From positions 1,984,001 through 2,048,000 of the forward strand of contig NZ_FNSW01000001.1 in assembly GCF_900104695.1 (NCBI RefSeq): a stretch of DNA of 64,000 bases. Reading direction: 5' to 3'. The translations under genes were made by a program, and so were the position numbers. Positions 50,990 through 61,307 of this stretch are shown in pieces. The first letter of the stretch is position 1. The number at the start of each line of letters is the position of its first letter. The stretch is from Paenibacillus sp. GP183 (GTDB lineage Bacteria; Bacillota; Bacilli; Paenibacillales; NBRC-103111). Under the pieces are notes generated by a model, which saw only the letters and a program-made list of their open reading frames with translations, was not told the DNA's origin and did no database searches.

Positions 50990-51939
50990 TTGTTCCCGCC
51001 CCTTTCCGTCATTCGCGGATCGATGATCGTGTACAAAATGTCAATCAAGATATTCACAACGACCACGAGCAGCGCCGACACCAATATCGCTCCTTGCACT
51101 GTGATAAAATCCCGGTTGAAGATGGAATCGACAATCAATTTGCCAAACCCGGGTATGGAGTAAATGGTTTCCGTAATGACAAGGCCGCCGAGAAGTCCCG
51201 CGACGATGTTGCCGCTGCTTGTGATGACTGGAATCAGCGAATTTTTCAAGGCATGGCCCCATATAACCATTCGCTCCTTCAAGCCTTTGGAATTAGCGGT
51301 CCTGATATAATCCGCACTAAGCACCTCAAGCAGACTGCTCCGCTGCATTCTCATCAAAATGGCGGATTCGCGCAAGCCCGTGGCAACGATCGGCATGATC
51401 ATCGCCGCGAGATTGGCCAGCGGATTGGTAAAGAAGGGAACATACCCCGAGGCAGGCAGCCAACCCAGATTCACGGAAAACAAGACGATCAGCATCATCC
51501 CCAGCCAAAAGTGAGGGACTGACATCCCTCCGAGCGCGAACATCGTACTCATATAATCGACCCATTTGCCGGAACGTGTAGCTGACACAATGCCCGCTGG
51601 GATCGCAATGAGCACGGCAACAATAAAGGTGCCGATGGTCAGTTCCAGCGTCACTGGCAGCCGCTGCATGATCAATTCCGATACGGGTGAATTATCGATG
51701 AGCGATTTGCCCAAATTACCCTGAAGCGCGCCGCCCAGCCAGTTCAGATATTGAACGACAAGCGGTTTGTCCAGGCCGAGCCGCAGCTGCATCGCCTTAA
51801 TCATTTCGGGTGTGGCTTCTTGTCCGAGAATGGCGGTAGCCGGGTCTCCTGGCAGCACGTGCATCAACACAAACACCATGATCGTAACAATTAGTAGAAC
51901 AGGAACCGCCAATAGTAGTCGCCTGAAAATAAATATCAT
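50986..51939 (-). CDS. Peptide ABC permease, DppB type
   Basis: The ATG at 51939 is chosen because GGAGG lies six bases upstream; the ATG two codons earlier touches that site. 317 residues with the DppB/OppB N-terminus FRRLLLAVPVLLIVTIMVF, VLPGDPATAILG, and the EAA loop near YIRTANSKGLKERMVIWGHALKN. It forms the channel with the DppC-type subunit. Confidence 0.92.
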   Translation of the reverse strand: MIFIFRRLLLAVPVLLIVTIMVFVLMHVLPGDPATAILGQEATPEMIKAMQLRLGLDKPLVVQYLNWLGGALQGNLGKSLIDNSPVSELIMQRLPVTLELTIGTFIVAVLIAIPAGIVSATRSGKWVDYMSTMFALGGMSVPHFWLGMMLIVLFSVNLGWLPASGYVPFFTNPLANLAAMIMPIVATGLRESAILMRMQRSSLLEVLSADYIRTANSKGLKERMVIWGHALKNSLIPVITSSGNIVAGLLGGLVITETIYSIPGFGKLIVDSIFNRDFITVQGAILVSALLVVVVNILIDILYTIIDPRMTERGGNK

Positions 51940-51967
51940 TGCCATCCTCCTTTTTTTCGTTACTGTT

Positions 51968-52930
51968 TCAATTCAGGTGGCAGGCCGCCCAGTGGTCGGG
52001 CAATATCTGTTTCAACACGGGCCTTTCGGATTTGCACTTCTCCATGGTAAAGCGGCAGCGTGTATGAAAAGCGCAGCCGGAAGGCGGATTGGCTGGACTC
52101 GGCACGTCTCCTGACAATATAATGCGCTCGCGGCTTTCCCGCGGATTCGGATGCGGTACAGCAGATAACAGAGCTTGCGTATACGGATGCAGCGGGTTGT
52201 CGTAAAGCATATGTTTAGGAGCCAGTTCCACCAGTGCGCCCAAATACATGACGCCTACCCGGTCGCTGATATGGCGTACAACAGATAAATCATGAGAAAT
52301 GAACATATACGTGAGTTTGAACTGCTCTTGCAAATCCTTCATGAGGTTGAGAATTTGCGACTGAATCGAGACATCCAGAGCAGAGACTGGTTCGTCAGCT
52401 ACAATCAGCTTAGGTTTGGTAATCAAGGCCCGGGCGATCCCGATGCGCTGCCGCTGACCGCCGGAAAACTCATGCGGATAACGGTTATAGTGCTGTTCGG
52501 ATAAGCCCACGATGTCAAGCAGCTCCTTGACCCGCCGCTTGATCTCGGTACCGGCGGCCAGTCCGTGAATTTTGAGCGGCTCTTCCAGGATGGAGCCGAC
52601 GGTCATGCGCGGATTTAAGGAAGCATACGGGTCCTGGAAGACGATTTGCATATCCCGGCGGATTTTCCGAAGCCCTTTTCCTCTTAGAGAGGATAGATTC
52701 TGCCCCTGAAAAATGACATCGCCTTCAGTCGGCTTGGTTAAATGGAGGATCGCACGGCCCGTGGTCGATTTGCCGCAGCCGGATTCTCCCACAATGCCCA
52801 GCGTTTCTCCTTCGTTGACGGAAAAGGAGACATCGTCGACCGCTTTGACATAGCCGATCGTTTTATTTAATAGACCCGAGGAAATCGGATAATATACTTT
52901 TAGGCCTTTGACTTCGATCAATGTGCTCAT
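51968..52930 (-). CDS. Peptide ABC ATPase, DppF/OppF type
   Basis: A 320-residue ATPase: Walker [10 protein letters not shown], signature [16 protein letters not shown], Walker [13 protein letters not shown], and the C-terminal oligopeptide ATPase extension with [18 protein letters not shown]. It overlaps the DppD-type gene by ATGA. Confidence 0.92.
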   Translation of the reverse strand: MSTLIEVKGLKVYYPISSGLLNKTIGYVKAVDDVSFSVNEGETLGIVGESGCGKSTTGRAILHLTKPTEGDVIFQGQNLSSLRGKGLRKIRRDMQIVFQDPYASLNPRMTVGSILEEPLKIHGLAAGTEIKRRVKELLDIVGLSEQHYNRYPHEFSGGQRQRIGIARALITKPKLIVADEPVSALDVSIQSQILNLMKDLQEQFKLTYMFISHDLSVVRHISDRVGVMYLGALVELAPKHMLYDNPLHPYTQALLSAVPHPNPRESRERIILSGDVPSPANPPSGCAFHTRCRFTMEKCKSERPVLKQILPDHWAACHLN

Positions 52931-53919
52931 ACTTGTGCCGCCTCCTTCATCACAGCGTCTTGATGCAGCCAGCAGCGGCTCTGCTGCCCGCCTTCGAGCT
53001 CAAACAGCGGAGGCGCATCGGTCAGGCATATGGCTTCCGTATGCGGACAACGGGAAGCAAACCGGCAGCCTTGCTTAACCGATCCGGGCAACGGAACGTT
53101 ACCGGGAATGGAATCCAGGCGATGCTGGTCCGCATTGACTTTGGGGATGGATTTCATGAGGCCTTGCGTATACGGATGAGAGGGACGTTCAAATAAAGTG
53201 TACACATCGGCCTGTTCGACCACCTGACCGGCATACATAACCACCACGCGATCGCACATTTCGGCCACAATGCCAAGATCGTGCGTAATCAACAGGATGG
53301 ATGTGCCCTGCTTGTCGCGCATTTCCCGCATCAAGTCCAGGATCTGGGCTTGAATGGTGACGTCGAGAGCCGTAGTCGGTTCGTCGGCAATCAAGAGCTC
53401 AGGATCGCAGGACATCGCCATCGCGATCATGACCCGCTGCCGCATGCCGCCGGAGAGCCGGTGCGGATACTCGTCAATCATCGCTTCAGCGCGCGGAATA
53501 TGAACTTTTTTCAGCATCTCGATCGCTGCTTCGCGCGCCTGCTTTTTCGAGAAGCCGCGATGCAGCACCAGCATTTCGCTAAGCTGACGGCCAATCGTAT
53601 ACACCGGGTTGAGCGAGGTCATCGGCTCCTGGAAGATCATAGCGATTTCGTTCCCCCGCACGTGGCGCATTTCCTCATCAGACAGCTGCAGCAGGTTTTT
53701 TCCCTTATACCGAATTTCGCCTTGCAGGCTCACCCCCGTTTTGGGGAGCAGCCGCATGACAGACAGCGAGGTTACGCTTTTCCCGCAGCCGGATTCCCCG
53801 ACAATACCGAGTGTTTCCCCTTTTTTCACGGTAATATCCACCCCGTCAACCGCCGGAATCCATCGTTCCTCGCTCCGAAAATGAGTTTTCAGCCCGTCAA
53901 TTTCCAAGAGGTGGTCCAT
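52927..53919 (-). CDS. Peptide ABC ATPase, DppD/OppD type
   Basis: A 330-residue ATPase: Walker [10 protein letters not shown], signature [15 protein letters not shown], Walker [13 protein letters not shown], and the C-terminal Cys-rich tail ([15 protein letters not shown]). AAGGGGG precedes the ATG. First subunit gene of the second importer in the operon. Confidence 0.92.
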   Translation of the reverse strand: MDHLLEIDGLKTHFRSEERWIPAVDGVDITVKKGETLGIVGESGCGKSVTSLSVMRLLPKTGVSLQGEIRYKGKNLLQLSDEEMRHVRGNEIAMIFQEPMTSLNPVYTIGRQLSEMLVLHRGFSKKQAREAAIEMLKKVHIPRAEAMIDEYPHRLSGGMRQRVMIAMAMSCDPELLIADEPTTALDVTIQAQILDLMREMRDKQGTSILLITHDLGIVAEMCDRVVVMYAGQVVEQADVYTLFERPSHPYTQGLMKSIPKVNADQHRLDSIPGNVPLPGSVKQGCRFASRCPHTEAICLTDAPPLFELEGGQQSRCWLHQDAVMKEAAQV

Positions 53920-53949
53920 GTGTATTCCCCCTTAATATTGCTTCGCAAT

Positions 53950-54666
53950 TTACTTTTCACCGAAAGTCCACATCACTTCAATATCTCGAACGATTAAAGG
54001 CAGAAGGGCCTGATAGATTTGCTCGCCCTTTTCAGCTGTGGCCGAGCCTGCATCGCCGGAATAAGCCTGGGGGTATGAGACCTTACCCATATTTTGAAAT
54101 TTAAGATTGCGGGGCACAGGAATAGTATGCTGACTGACATTTTCAAGTTGGACATAAGATGGATCACTAGCCATAATGACTGAAGTTTCATCCTCTCCGG
54201 CATGTCCTGTGTCCGGGGCAAACTTCTGAATCGTCTCTTTATAATCCAACCACCAATTGATCGTCAACACCGTCGCCCCCGCATCTGCCAAATGTTCAGA
54301 AACCAAGTTTAAGCTTGCGGCATTTCCGCCATGTCCGTTAAATAAGATGATATTTCGAAATCCGTTGTGGATAAATCCTTTGCCAATCTCCAAAACATAT
54401 TGAGCGAACGCTTCTCCCGAAACATCAATAGTTCCGGGAAACGGCGCCAGACCGAAGGAATGACCATATGGAATTTCTGGAGCCATCAAGACTTTTTCTC
54501 CAATCAGAGGATCCAGTCTCTTCACAAACTCCCTCGGGATTAAAATGTCCGTACCGAGGCTGCAATGGGGTCCATGCGCTTCAATCATGCCGATAGGCAG
54601 GAGAACGGTTCTCAGTTTGCTTTGAACTTCCTGAAACGTGGTCATGTTCAAATCCATCATATACAC
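53950..54666 (-). CDS. Creatininase-family amidohydrolase
   Basis: A 238-residue protein. The start is GTG at 54666 (GAGGAGG nine bases upstream) or the ATG two codons later. Family metal motifs are visible: LLPIGMIEAHGPHCSLGTD (Glu, His, Asp), FNGHGGN, and GHAGEDETS (His, Glu). Creatininase relatives open cyclic amides or formamides, including creatinine, FAPy and modified peptides (MftE). It lies between a binding protein and an importer, so it may open a cyclic amide bond in an imported compound. Confidence 0.88.
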   Translation of the reverse strand: MYMMDLNMTTFQEVQSKLRTVLLPIGMIEAHGPHCSLGTDILIPREFVKRLDPLIGEKVLMAPEIPYGHSFGLAPFPGTIDVSGEAFAQYVLEIGKGFIHNGFRNIILFNGHGGNAASLNLVSEHLADAGATVLTINWWLDYKETIQKFAPDTGHAGEDETSVIMASDPSYVQLENVSQHTIPVPRNLKFQNMGKVSYPQAYSGDAGSATAEKGEQIYQALLPLIVRDIEVMWTFGEK

Positions 54667-54699
54667 CGATTGTTTCCTCCTCTTTTTCCATGGATCATC

Positions 54700-56262
54700 T
54701 CAATTCTTACTTATGGCAGCCGTTCGAACCATTCCGTCCGGAATATAAGTGAAGCCTTGAACCCCTTTGGAAATACCATAAACATTATTGGAATGATTAA
54801 TATAAACGTAATTGATGTCGACGTTCAGTATTTTCATCAAATCGTCGTAGATAGCTTTGCGCTTTGCTTCGCTCCCCTCGCTGCGGCCAGCATTCAGAAG
54901 TTTATCAACTTCAGGATTGCTGTATTGCGCGTAGTTGTTGGAACCGCCCGTGACAGCAAAATCATAAATGTTCAGATCAGGGTCCAGTCTTCCGCTCCAG
55001 TTGATCAGCACTGCGTCATGGTTGCCTTTCTTGGCATGATCGAGCAGCGTACCGAAATCTACTTTCTCCAGATTAACAGTAATGCCTGCAGGCTTCAGCA
55101 TACTTTGAATCATCTGACCCTCCTGTTGAGCGGCTGGGCTTGTGGCAATCTTCAAAGTAAAGGTGAAGCCGTCCGGTTTACCTGCCTTTTTCAGCAGCTC
55201 TTTTGCCTTATCCAAGTTTGGTTTTTCGTATTTATCCGAATCTCCGTATGCGAATTGAGAAGGAGCGAAGGGTGAGTGTGCCGGCGTACCTGCACCGTTC
55301 AGAACAACCTTTATTATAGCCTCGCGATCAACCAAGAGATCCACCGCTTGACGCAGTTCTTTTTTATCAAAAGGCGCCTTGGACGTATTAAGGTGAAAGC
55401 CGTCGTAACCTTGACCCGCTTGGTTTAACACTTTAATATTCGGGTCGTTACTCATGTTATTTATCTCTGTGGGAGGAAAATTCGTCGAGATGTCGACTTG
55501 TCCGCTCTTTTGGTTGACCAACGAGACGTTGGAATCCGTAAATACTTTGTAGATGACCTTATCCAGATAAGGCATTCCTTTTTGCCAGTAGTTGGGGTTT
55601 TTCTCAACTGTAATCGTGTTGCCCTTGGATCGTTCCTTATAAACAAAAGGTCCGGTTCCAACCGGATGGTTGAAGAAGTCCTCCCCAGATTTCTTCACGG
55701 CTTCCGGAGATACCATCATCCCTGAGCGATCCGTCAACGTCGATAAAAACGGTGCGAACGGTGTCTTAAGCTGTACGACAACGGTATTAGGATCGCTAAC
55801 GGTCACTTTGTCCACGCTCGCAAGCTCGTTACGGCGAGTGGAGTTCTTATCCATGTTGCGTTCAAAATTGAATTTGACCGCTTCTGCGTTAAAGTCGGTT
55901 CCATCGTGAAATTTCACGCCTTGACGCAATTTGAAAGTGTATGTTTTTTGGTCGGCGGACACATCCCATTTCTCGGCAAGCATCGGAATTATTTTTCCTT
56001 TTGAGTCAATATCCAATAATTTGTCAAATATACTTTGGAAAACTTGTCGGTCCACTAGAGCACTGGAAAAGGATGGATCCAGTTTCGGCGGATCCGCATT
56101 AATTGCAACGCTCAGTGTGCCCCCGGACTTAGGTGTCGAAGTTGCGGCTGCCGATGGAGTGCTCGAATTCATGGCAGGTTTGCTGCCGTTGCCGCTGCAC
56201 GCGGTTGCAATCATGGAAAGAAGAAGAATGGCAACTAATCCTGACAAAAACGGTTTTTTCAT
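54700..56262 (-). CDS. Second peptide-binding lipoprotein of the same importer (SBP2)
   Basis: About 520 residues from the ATG at 56262 (MKKPFLSGLVAILLL); an ATG two codons upstream is also possible, with GGGAGG before both. Lipobox IATAC. The body is closely similar to SBP1 (48470-50041): both have FHDGTDFNAEAVKF, LTDRSGM and THPVGTGPF/NHPVGTGPF. Two paralogous binding proteins therefore bracket one set of importer genes, which may broaden the range of ligands. Confidence 0.9.
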   Translation of the reverse strand: MKKPFLSGLVAILLLSMIATACSGNGSKPAMNSSTPSAAATSTPKSGGTLSVAINADPPKLDPSFSSALVDRQVFQSIFDKLLDIDSKGKIIPMLAEKWDVSADQKTYTFKLRQGVKFHDGTDFNAEAVKFNFERNMDKNSTRRNELASVDKVTVSDPNTVVVQLKTPFAPFLSTLTDRSGMMVSPEAVKKSGEDFFNHPVGTGPFVYKERSKGNTITVEKNPNYWQKGMPYLDKVIYKVFTDSNVSLVNQKSGQVDISTNFPPTEINNMSNDPNIKVLNQAGQGYDGFHLNTSKAPFDKKELRQAVDLLVDREAIIKVVLNGAGTPAHSPFAPSQFAYGDSDKYEKPNLDKAKELLKKAGKPDGFTFTLKIATSPAAQQEGQMIQSMLKPAGITVNLEKVDFGTLLDHAKKGNHDAVLINWSGRLDPDLNIYDFAVTGGSNNYAQYSNPEVDKLLNAGRSEGSEAKRKAIYDDLMKILNVDINYVYINHSNNVYGISKGVQGFTYIPDGMVRTAAISKN

Positions 56263-56305
56263 AAACATCCTGCCTCCCAATAAATAATGTTTTTTATTTT
56301 TCTGG

Positions 56306-57376
56306 TTAATCTTGGATGATTGACTCATATACCGTCTTGTCAGTGCCGAGAACGAGACGAACAAGCAGTTCCTTCGCAGCCGCATAATCGTCGACGTGAA
56401 TGATGGACGCCGCCGAATGAATATAACGGCCGGAAATACCAATGACCGCCGACGGAACACCGATCCCGTGCAAATGTATGCGACCTGCATCCGTGCCTCC
56501 CGGAGAGAGGAAATACTGGTAAGGGATGCGGTGCGTCTCCGCTGTATCCCGAATATAATCAGCCATCCTCGGATTAGTCACCATCGATCTGTCGATGATC
56601 CGCAGCAGTGTGCCTTTGCCGAGCTGACCGAACGCATTTTTGTCTCCGCTCATGTCGTTGGCCGGCGATACGTCTAGTACGAACGCCAAATCCGGACGAA
56701 CCAGATTGGCTGCCACTTCCGCCCCCCGAAGCCCGACTTCCTCCTGCACCGTCGCTCCGGACACCAACGTATTCGGCAGCGGCTTGCCTTGGACCTCCTG
56801 CAGCAGCTCGATGGCAAGCCCAACGCCATAGCGATTGTCCCAAGCTTTGGCCATAATCTTCTTGCCGTCGGCCAGCGGCGTGAAAGGGCAGATCGGTACA
56901 ATCTGCAGCCCAGGATGCACGCCCAGACTCTCGGCATGCTGCCGATCGTCTGCTCCGATATCGATGTACATCGACGCAATATCGATAGGCTTGCTTCGGG
57001 CCGCTTCATCCAGAAGATGCGGCGGAAGCGATCCGATGACACCGACAATAGGCCCGTTCTTCGTTATGATCTGCATCCGCTGCGCGAGCAGCACTTGATT
57101 GAACCAGCCTCCAAGGGCCTGAAATTTGATCATGCCGTTATCGGTAATAGCCGTCGTAATGAAACCCACCTCGTCCAGATGGCCAGCGACCATAATCCGC
57201 GGTCCGCCTTCCGCCCCTTTCCTGACGCCGAAGATGCCGCCTAGTCGATCCTGGATCACTTCGTCACTGACGGGCTCAAGCTGAGTGCGTACGAACTTGC
57301 GCAGCTCGGATTCGAAGCCGGAAGCTCCTGGCATTTCAGTCAACGTGCGAAACAATTCAAGAGTTTGTTCATTCAT
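56306..57376 (-). CDS. M42-family metalloaminopeptidase
   Basis: A 356-residue glutamyl-aminopeptidase/endoglucanase-like M42 enzyme. Motifs: [10 protein letters not shown] (His, Asp), [14 protein letters not shown] (bridging Asp), [14 protein letters not shown] (catalytic Glu and ligand Glu), and [14 protein letters not shown] with the last His. These enzymes form large tetrahedral complexes and release N-terminal residues from short peptides in the cytoplasm. It sits between two transporter gene sets in the operon. Confidence 0.9.
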   Translation of the reverse strand: MNEQTLELFRTLTEMPGASGFESELRKFVRTQLEPVSDEVIQDRLGGIFGVRKGAEGGPRIMVAGHLDEVGFITTAITDNGMIKFQALGGWFNQVLLAQRMQIITKNGPIVGVIGSLPPHLLDEAARSKPIDIASMYIDIGADDRQHAESLGVHPGLQIVPICPFTPLADGKKIMAKAWDNRYGVGLAIELLQEVQGKPLPNTLVSGATVQEEVGLRGAEVAANLVRPDLAFVLDVSPANDMSGDKNAFGQLGKGTLLRIIDRSMVTNPRMADYIRDTAETHRIPYQYFLSPGGTDAGRIHLHGIGVPSAVIGISGRYIHSAASIIHVDDYAAAKELLVRLVLGTDKTVYESIIQD

Positions 57377-57404
57377 GGAAAAATCCTCCCCGGGTTTAAC
57401 TGAT

Positions 57405-58397
57405 TTATACTAATGGATAATGGCATGCGACCATTCGACCAGACTGCACTTCACTCAGCTTCGGCGGCTCCGATTTGCATCTCTCCTTGGCATAAGGGCA
57501 GCGGGGATGGAATTTGCATCCCTCGGGAACGTGAATGGGGCTAGGCGGTTCGCCTTCTATGGCATATTCTCTAGTTCGGATTCTTGGGTCCAGCACCGGC
57601 GCCGCTTTTATCAACACCTTGGTGTAGGGGTGATAAGGATTCCTGAATAATTCCTCTGTTTCGCCAAGTTCTATGATTTTTCCCAAATACATCACGGCTA
57701 CCCGGTTTGTAATATAACGGACTACTCGCAAGTCATGAGATATGAACAGCATGGTCAATTGCAGCGACTGCTGTATGTCCCTTAACAGATTGATGACTTG
57801 GGCTTGTATTGAAACATCCAGAGCCGATACCGGTTCATCAGCGATGATAAAGGTGGGATTGAGCGCAAGCGCCCTGGCAATGCCAAGACGCTGTCTCTGT
57901 CCTCCTGAAAACTCTCCCGGAAACCTTTCCGCCATCTGTATGCTCATACCTACGGTTTCCAGCAATTGGCCGATCCTGTCGTCGATCTCGCTTTTCGGAC
58001 ATATTTTATGAACGGTCAATATTTCGGTCAACATGTCCCTGACCGACATTCTAGGATTCAAGGATGAATACGGATCTTGAAAAATCATTTGAAACTTTTT
58101 TCTGGCATCGCGCAGGCTCTGCCCCTTTAATGATGCTAAATCCTCCCCTTCAAACATCATTTTTCCCCCATCGGGGTTATACAGTCTCATCATGGTTTTG
58201 GCCAGAGTGCTTTTACCACAGCCGCTCTCTCCTACAAGACCCAATGTCTCCCCTTTCATGATGGAAAGGTTCACATGATCTACCGCCTGCAATATCTGTT
58301 TAGGCTTCCTGGCGATGACATCAAGTATCGGCTGTTTCAAGGGGAATACTTTTGTCAAGTCCTCGATTCTTACTAGTTCATTCCCTGCAGCGATCAT
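57405..58397 (-). CDS. Oligopeptide ABC ATPase, OppF type (importer 1)
   Basis: A 330-residue ATPase: Walker [10 protein letters not shown], signature [16 protein letters not shown], Walker [13 protein letters not shown] and the tail [25 protein letters not shown] precedes the ATG. Part of the importer with genes at 58410, 59436, 60320 and the binding protein at 61308. Confidence 0.92.
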   Translation of the reverse strand: MIAAGNELVRIEDLTKVFPLKQPILDVIARKPKQILQAVDHVNLSIMKGETLGLVGESGCGKSTLAKTMMRLYNPDGGKMMFEGEDLASLKGQSLRDARKKFQMIFQDPYSSLNPRMSVRDMLTEILTVHKICPKSEIDDRIGQLLETVGMSIQMAERFPGEFSGGQRQRLGIARALALNPTFIIADEPVSALDVSIQAQVINLLRDIQQSLQLTMLFISHDLRVVRYITNRVAVMYLGKIIELGETEELFRNPYHPYTKVLIKAAPVLDPRIRTREYAIEGEPPSPIHVPEGCKFHPRCPYAKERCKSEPPKLSEVQSGRMVACHYPLV

Positions 58398-58409
58398 TAA
58401 GGATACCCC

Positions 58410-59405
58410 CTAAATAGCTTCTATCAGCCCATGAATGCCGTCCATTTTCTCTATATAATGACATCTGGACAAATGCCCGGGGGCGATTTCTTTTAAATCC
58501 GGCATCTTTTCCATGCACTTCACATCTGCAAAATGACATCTAGGAGCAAAAGGGCAACCCGGAGGAAGATTGCTTAAATCGGGAGGCGCTCCTTGGATCG
58601 GTTCCAACCGGCCTCCCTTCTCGTTCCCTGTAGGCAGCGAGCTCAGAAGTCCATAGGTATAAGGATGTCTAGGCGTAGAGAACAGCGTGACTGTATCGGT
58701 AATTTCCATAATATATCCTGCATACATGACGGCCAGCCTGTCGCACATTTGGGCTACTACCCCCAGGTCATGGGTTACCAGGATAACGCTCATACCCAAT
58801 TTTTCTTTCAATTGGTTCATTAGTTTGATGATCTGGTCCTGTATCGTAACATCCAGAGCTGTTGTTGGTTCGTCCGCAAGTAGCACTGTGGGCTCTGCAG
58901 CGAGTACGATGGCAATCATGACCCTCTGCCTCATACCCCCGCTAAATTGATGGGCATATTCCTCGATCCTGACTTCAGGAGCGGGAATCCCGACAAGCTT
59001 CAATAGTTCAATTGCTTTATTATATTTTTCGTCCTTTGTCATTTTCTTTCCTTCAAAGGCTTCAAAGATCTGCTCTTTTATTTTTAATACGGGATTTAGG
59101 GCTGTCATGGGCTCCTGGAAGATCATTCCGATTTCCTTGCCCCTTAATTTCCTCATTTCCTCTTCCGGAAGCTTTACGATATCCTTGCCTTTATATTGGA
59201 TCTCCCCGCTTACGATACGTCCTGGCTGGCGTACCAATCTTATGATGGATCTGCAGGTTGCGCTTTTACCGCATCCGCTTTCTCCAACAAGCCCGAACGT
59301 CTCTCCCTTTCGGAGATTGAAGCTGACTCCGTCAACGGCTTTCACGGTGCTGTCTTTGGCGAAAAAGTAAGTTTTAAGGTCGGTAATTTCCAAAATGTTT
59401 TCCAT
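58410..59405 (-). CDS. Oligopeptide ABC ATPase, OppD type (importer 1)
   Basis: About 331 residues from the ATG at 59405 with GGGG nine bases upstream; an ATG three codons earlier is less well placed. Walker [10 protein letters not shown], signature [15 protein letters not shown], Walker [13 protein letters not shown], tail GCPFAPRCHFADVKC. Confidence 0.92.
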   Translation of the reverse strand: MENILEITDLKTYFFAKDSTVKAVDGVSFNLRKGETFGLVGESGCGKSATCRSIIRLVRQPGRIVSGEIQYKGKDIVKLPEEEMRKLRGKEIGMIFQEPMTALNPVLKIKEQIFEAFEGKKMTKDEKYNKAIELLKLVGIPAPEVRIEEYAHQFSGGMRQRVMIAIVLAAEPTVLLADEPTTALDVTIQDQIIKLMNQLKEKLGMSVILVTHDLGVVAQMCDRLAVMYAGYIMEITDTVTLFSTPRHPYTYGLLSSLPTGNEKGGRLEPIQGAPPDLSNLPPGCPFAPRCHFADVKCMEKMPDLKEIAPGHLSRCHYIEKMDGIHGLIEAI

Positions 59406-59435
59406 ATACCGCATCCCCGCCTTCTTATGAAATGC

Positions 59436-60305
59436 TTATCTGCCTTTGGTCCTGAGCAGGTCGGACAGCCCGTCTCCAAATAGACTGAACCCGCTCCCCG
59501 CTATGATCAGTGCCAAGCCGGGAAACGTGCATAACCACCATGCTTGCGATATAAACTGCCTTCCATCCGCAATAATTGTGCCCCATTCAGGCGCCGGCGG
59601 TTGAACGCCCAAACCAAGAAATCCCAAAGAAGCTCCCTGCAGCATGCACAGCACAATATCGGAAGCTCCATAAACAATAGCCGAGCTGACCACATTAGGG
59701 AGAATATGAATAAAAAATATTCTGCTGTCCTTGAAGCCCACAACCTTGGCGGCCTGCACATATTCAGCATTTTTGGCTACCATCACCTCGCCTCGAATCA
59801 GGCGCGCGTATTCCTTCCAGCTGACGAGCCAAATGGCCATGTACATGTTGTTAATGCCGGGGCCGAGTATGGCAACAATCGCTATAACTAACACCAAAAA
59901 AGGAATTGCCATAAAAATGTCCAGAATTCTCATCAAAACGCTGTCAATCCACCCGCCGTAGAAGCCGGCCAGAAGCCCGATCAAAGTGCCTACAGCGAAT
60001 GGAACGATCGTCGCAATGACGCCGATTTGAAGGTTAATCCGCGTTCCCCATACGACACGTGAAAATACGTCGCGCCCAAAGTTATCGGTACCAAACCAAT
60101 GCGCCTGAGATGGCGGAAGCAAAACTTGATTCAAATCCTGGGCGATAGGGTCATAATGTGCAATCCAACCAGGGAAAAAGGCAAATATAAGAACAAAAGC
60201 GATGATGATGAGCCCTATTTGCAGGGCAAAGCTCTTCCTGAAAAAAGAAATTTTCTTTTTTTGTCCAACAGGTGCAGCCATACGGTTCGTTTCCACAGCT
60301 TCCAT
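59436..60305 (-). CDS. Oligopeptide ABC permease, OppC type (importer 1)
   Basis: The ATG at 60305 with GGGGGTG upstream gives 289 residues. Features: FALQIGLIIIAFVLIFAFFP, FGTDNFGRDVFSRVVWGTRINLQ and the EAA loop VQAAKVVGFKDSRIFFIHILPNV. Membrane partner of the OppB-type gene at 60320. Confidence 0.92.
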   Translation of the reverse strand: MEAVETNRMAAPVGQKKKISFFRKSFALQIGLIIIAFVLIFAFFPGWIAHYDPIAQDLNQVLLPPSQAHWFGTDNFGRDVFSRVVWGTRINLQIGVIATIVPFAVGTLIGLLAGFYGGWIDSVLMRILDIFMAIPFLVLVIAIVAILGPGINNMYMAIWLVSWKEYARLIRGEVMVAKNAEYVQAAKVVGFKDSRIFFIHILPNVVSSAIVYGASDIVLCMLQGASLGFLGLGVQPPAPEWGTIIADGRQFISQAWWLCTFPGLALIIAGSGFSLFGDGLSDLLRTKGR

Positions 60306-60319
60306 GAACAGCACCCCCT

Positions 60320-61261
60320 TTATTCCAGTTTCACTCTGGGATCGAGCAACGAATAAGAAATGTCGGTGATCAGGTTGGCAATCAGAACCAATGCCGCAAA
60401 TACAAACACAACCGCCTGTACTACAGCATAATCCCTGCTTAAAACGGCTTGAATCAACAGCGAGCCAACCCCGGGAAGAGCAAAAACGGTTTCGATAATA
60501 ATGGCTCCTCCAAGCATACCCGCTACGCGCAAGGAGAGAAGCGTAATGGTTGAAATCAAAGCATTTCTAACGATATGTCTGGACCTGACTTTGCCTTCGC
60601 TGAGTCCCTTGCTCCTTGCAAAATCCACATAGTCACTATTCACTACATCTACAACGCTGTTACGAAGATTTTTAATCAGCAAGGAGCTTGTTGCCAAAGC
60701 TGTTGTGAATGCCGGCAAAATCAGAGATTTGAGATGCGCCGGCCACGTGTCACCCCATCCGGCTACAGGGAACCAATGCAATTTCAATCCGAAAAACATA
60801 AGAAGCAGTAATCCGATCCAGAACTGCGGAACCGCAATAGCGATGAGGGTTCCCGTTCTGATGATCTGATCCATGGTCTTATCCTTTTTTACGCCAGCAA
60901 GATAACCTAACGGAAAACTTAAGGCTATGACTATGATTGCAGCCATAGCAGTTAAAGATAAAGTCACTACGATACGCTTCGCTAATAGCTGGCTGACAGG
61001 AATAAGATAAACAATGGAATTGCCAAGGTTAAAGGATATTAATTTTTTTAGAAAAACAAGATATTGTACATACAAAGGCTTATCCAGCCCCATCTTTACA
61101 TGGAGCTCGGCAACCAATTCAGGGGTTGCTTTTTCTCCCAGCATGACATAGGCAGGATCACCGGGGATCAAACGCATCAGAAGAAAAATAACTACCGTCA
61201 CGAGCAAAAGGACGGGGATAATCTGAAGAAAGCGTTTAAGGATATAATGGATATGCTGCAA
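60320..61261 (-). CDS. Oligopeptide ABC permease, OppB type (importer 1)
   Basis: A 313-residue permease: YILKRFLQIIPVLLLVTVVIFLLMRLIPGDPAYVMLG at the N-terminus and the EAA loop YVDFARSKGLSEGKVRSRHIVRNALIS. The ATG follows GGCGGGTG. Confidence 0.92.
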   Translation of the reverse strand: MQHIHYILKRFLQIIPVLLLVTVVIFLLMRLIPGDPAYVMLGEKATPELVAELHVKMGLDKPLYVQYLVFLKKLISFNLGNSIVYLIPVSQLLAKRIVVTLSLTAMAAIIVIALSFPLGYLAGVKKDKTMDQIIRTGTLIAIAVPQFWIGLLLLMFFGLKLHWFPVAGWGDTWPAHLKSLILPAFTTALATSSLLIKNLRNSVVDVVNSDYVDFARSKGLSEGKVRSRHIVRNALISTITLLSLRVAGMLGGAIIIETVFALPGVGSLLIQAVLSRDYAVVQAVVFVFAALVLIANLITDISYSLLDPRVKLE

Positions 61262-61307
61262 TCAAAATCACCCGCCTTGTCTGAAAAAGGCAATATAATT
61301 TGAAATT

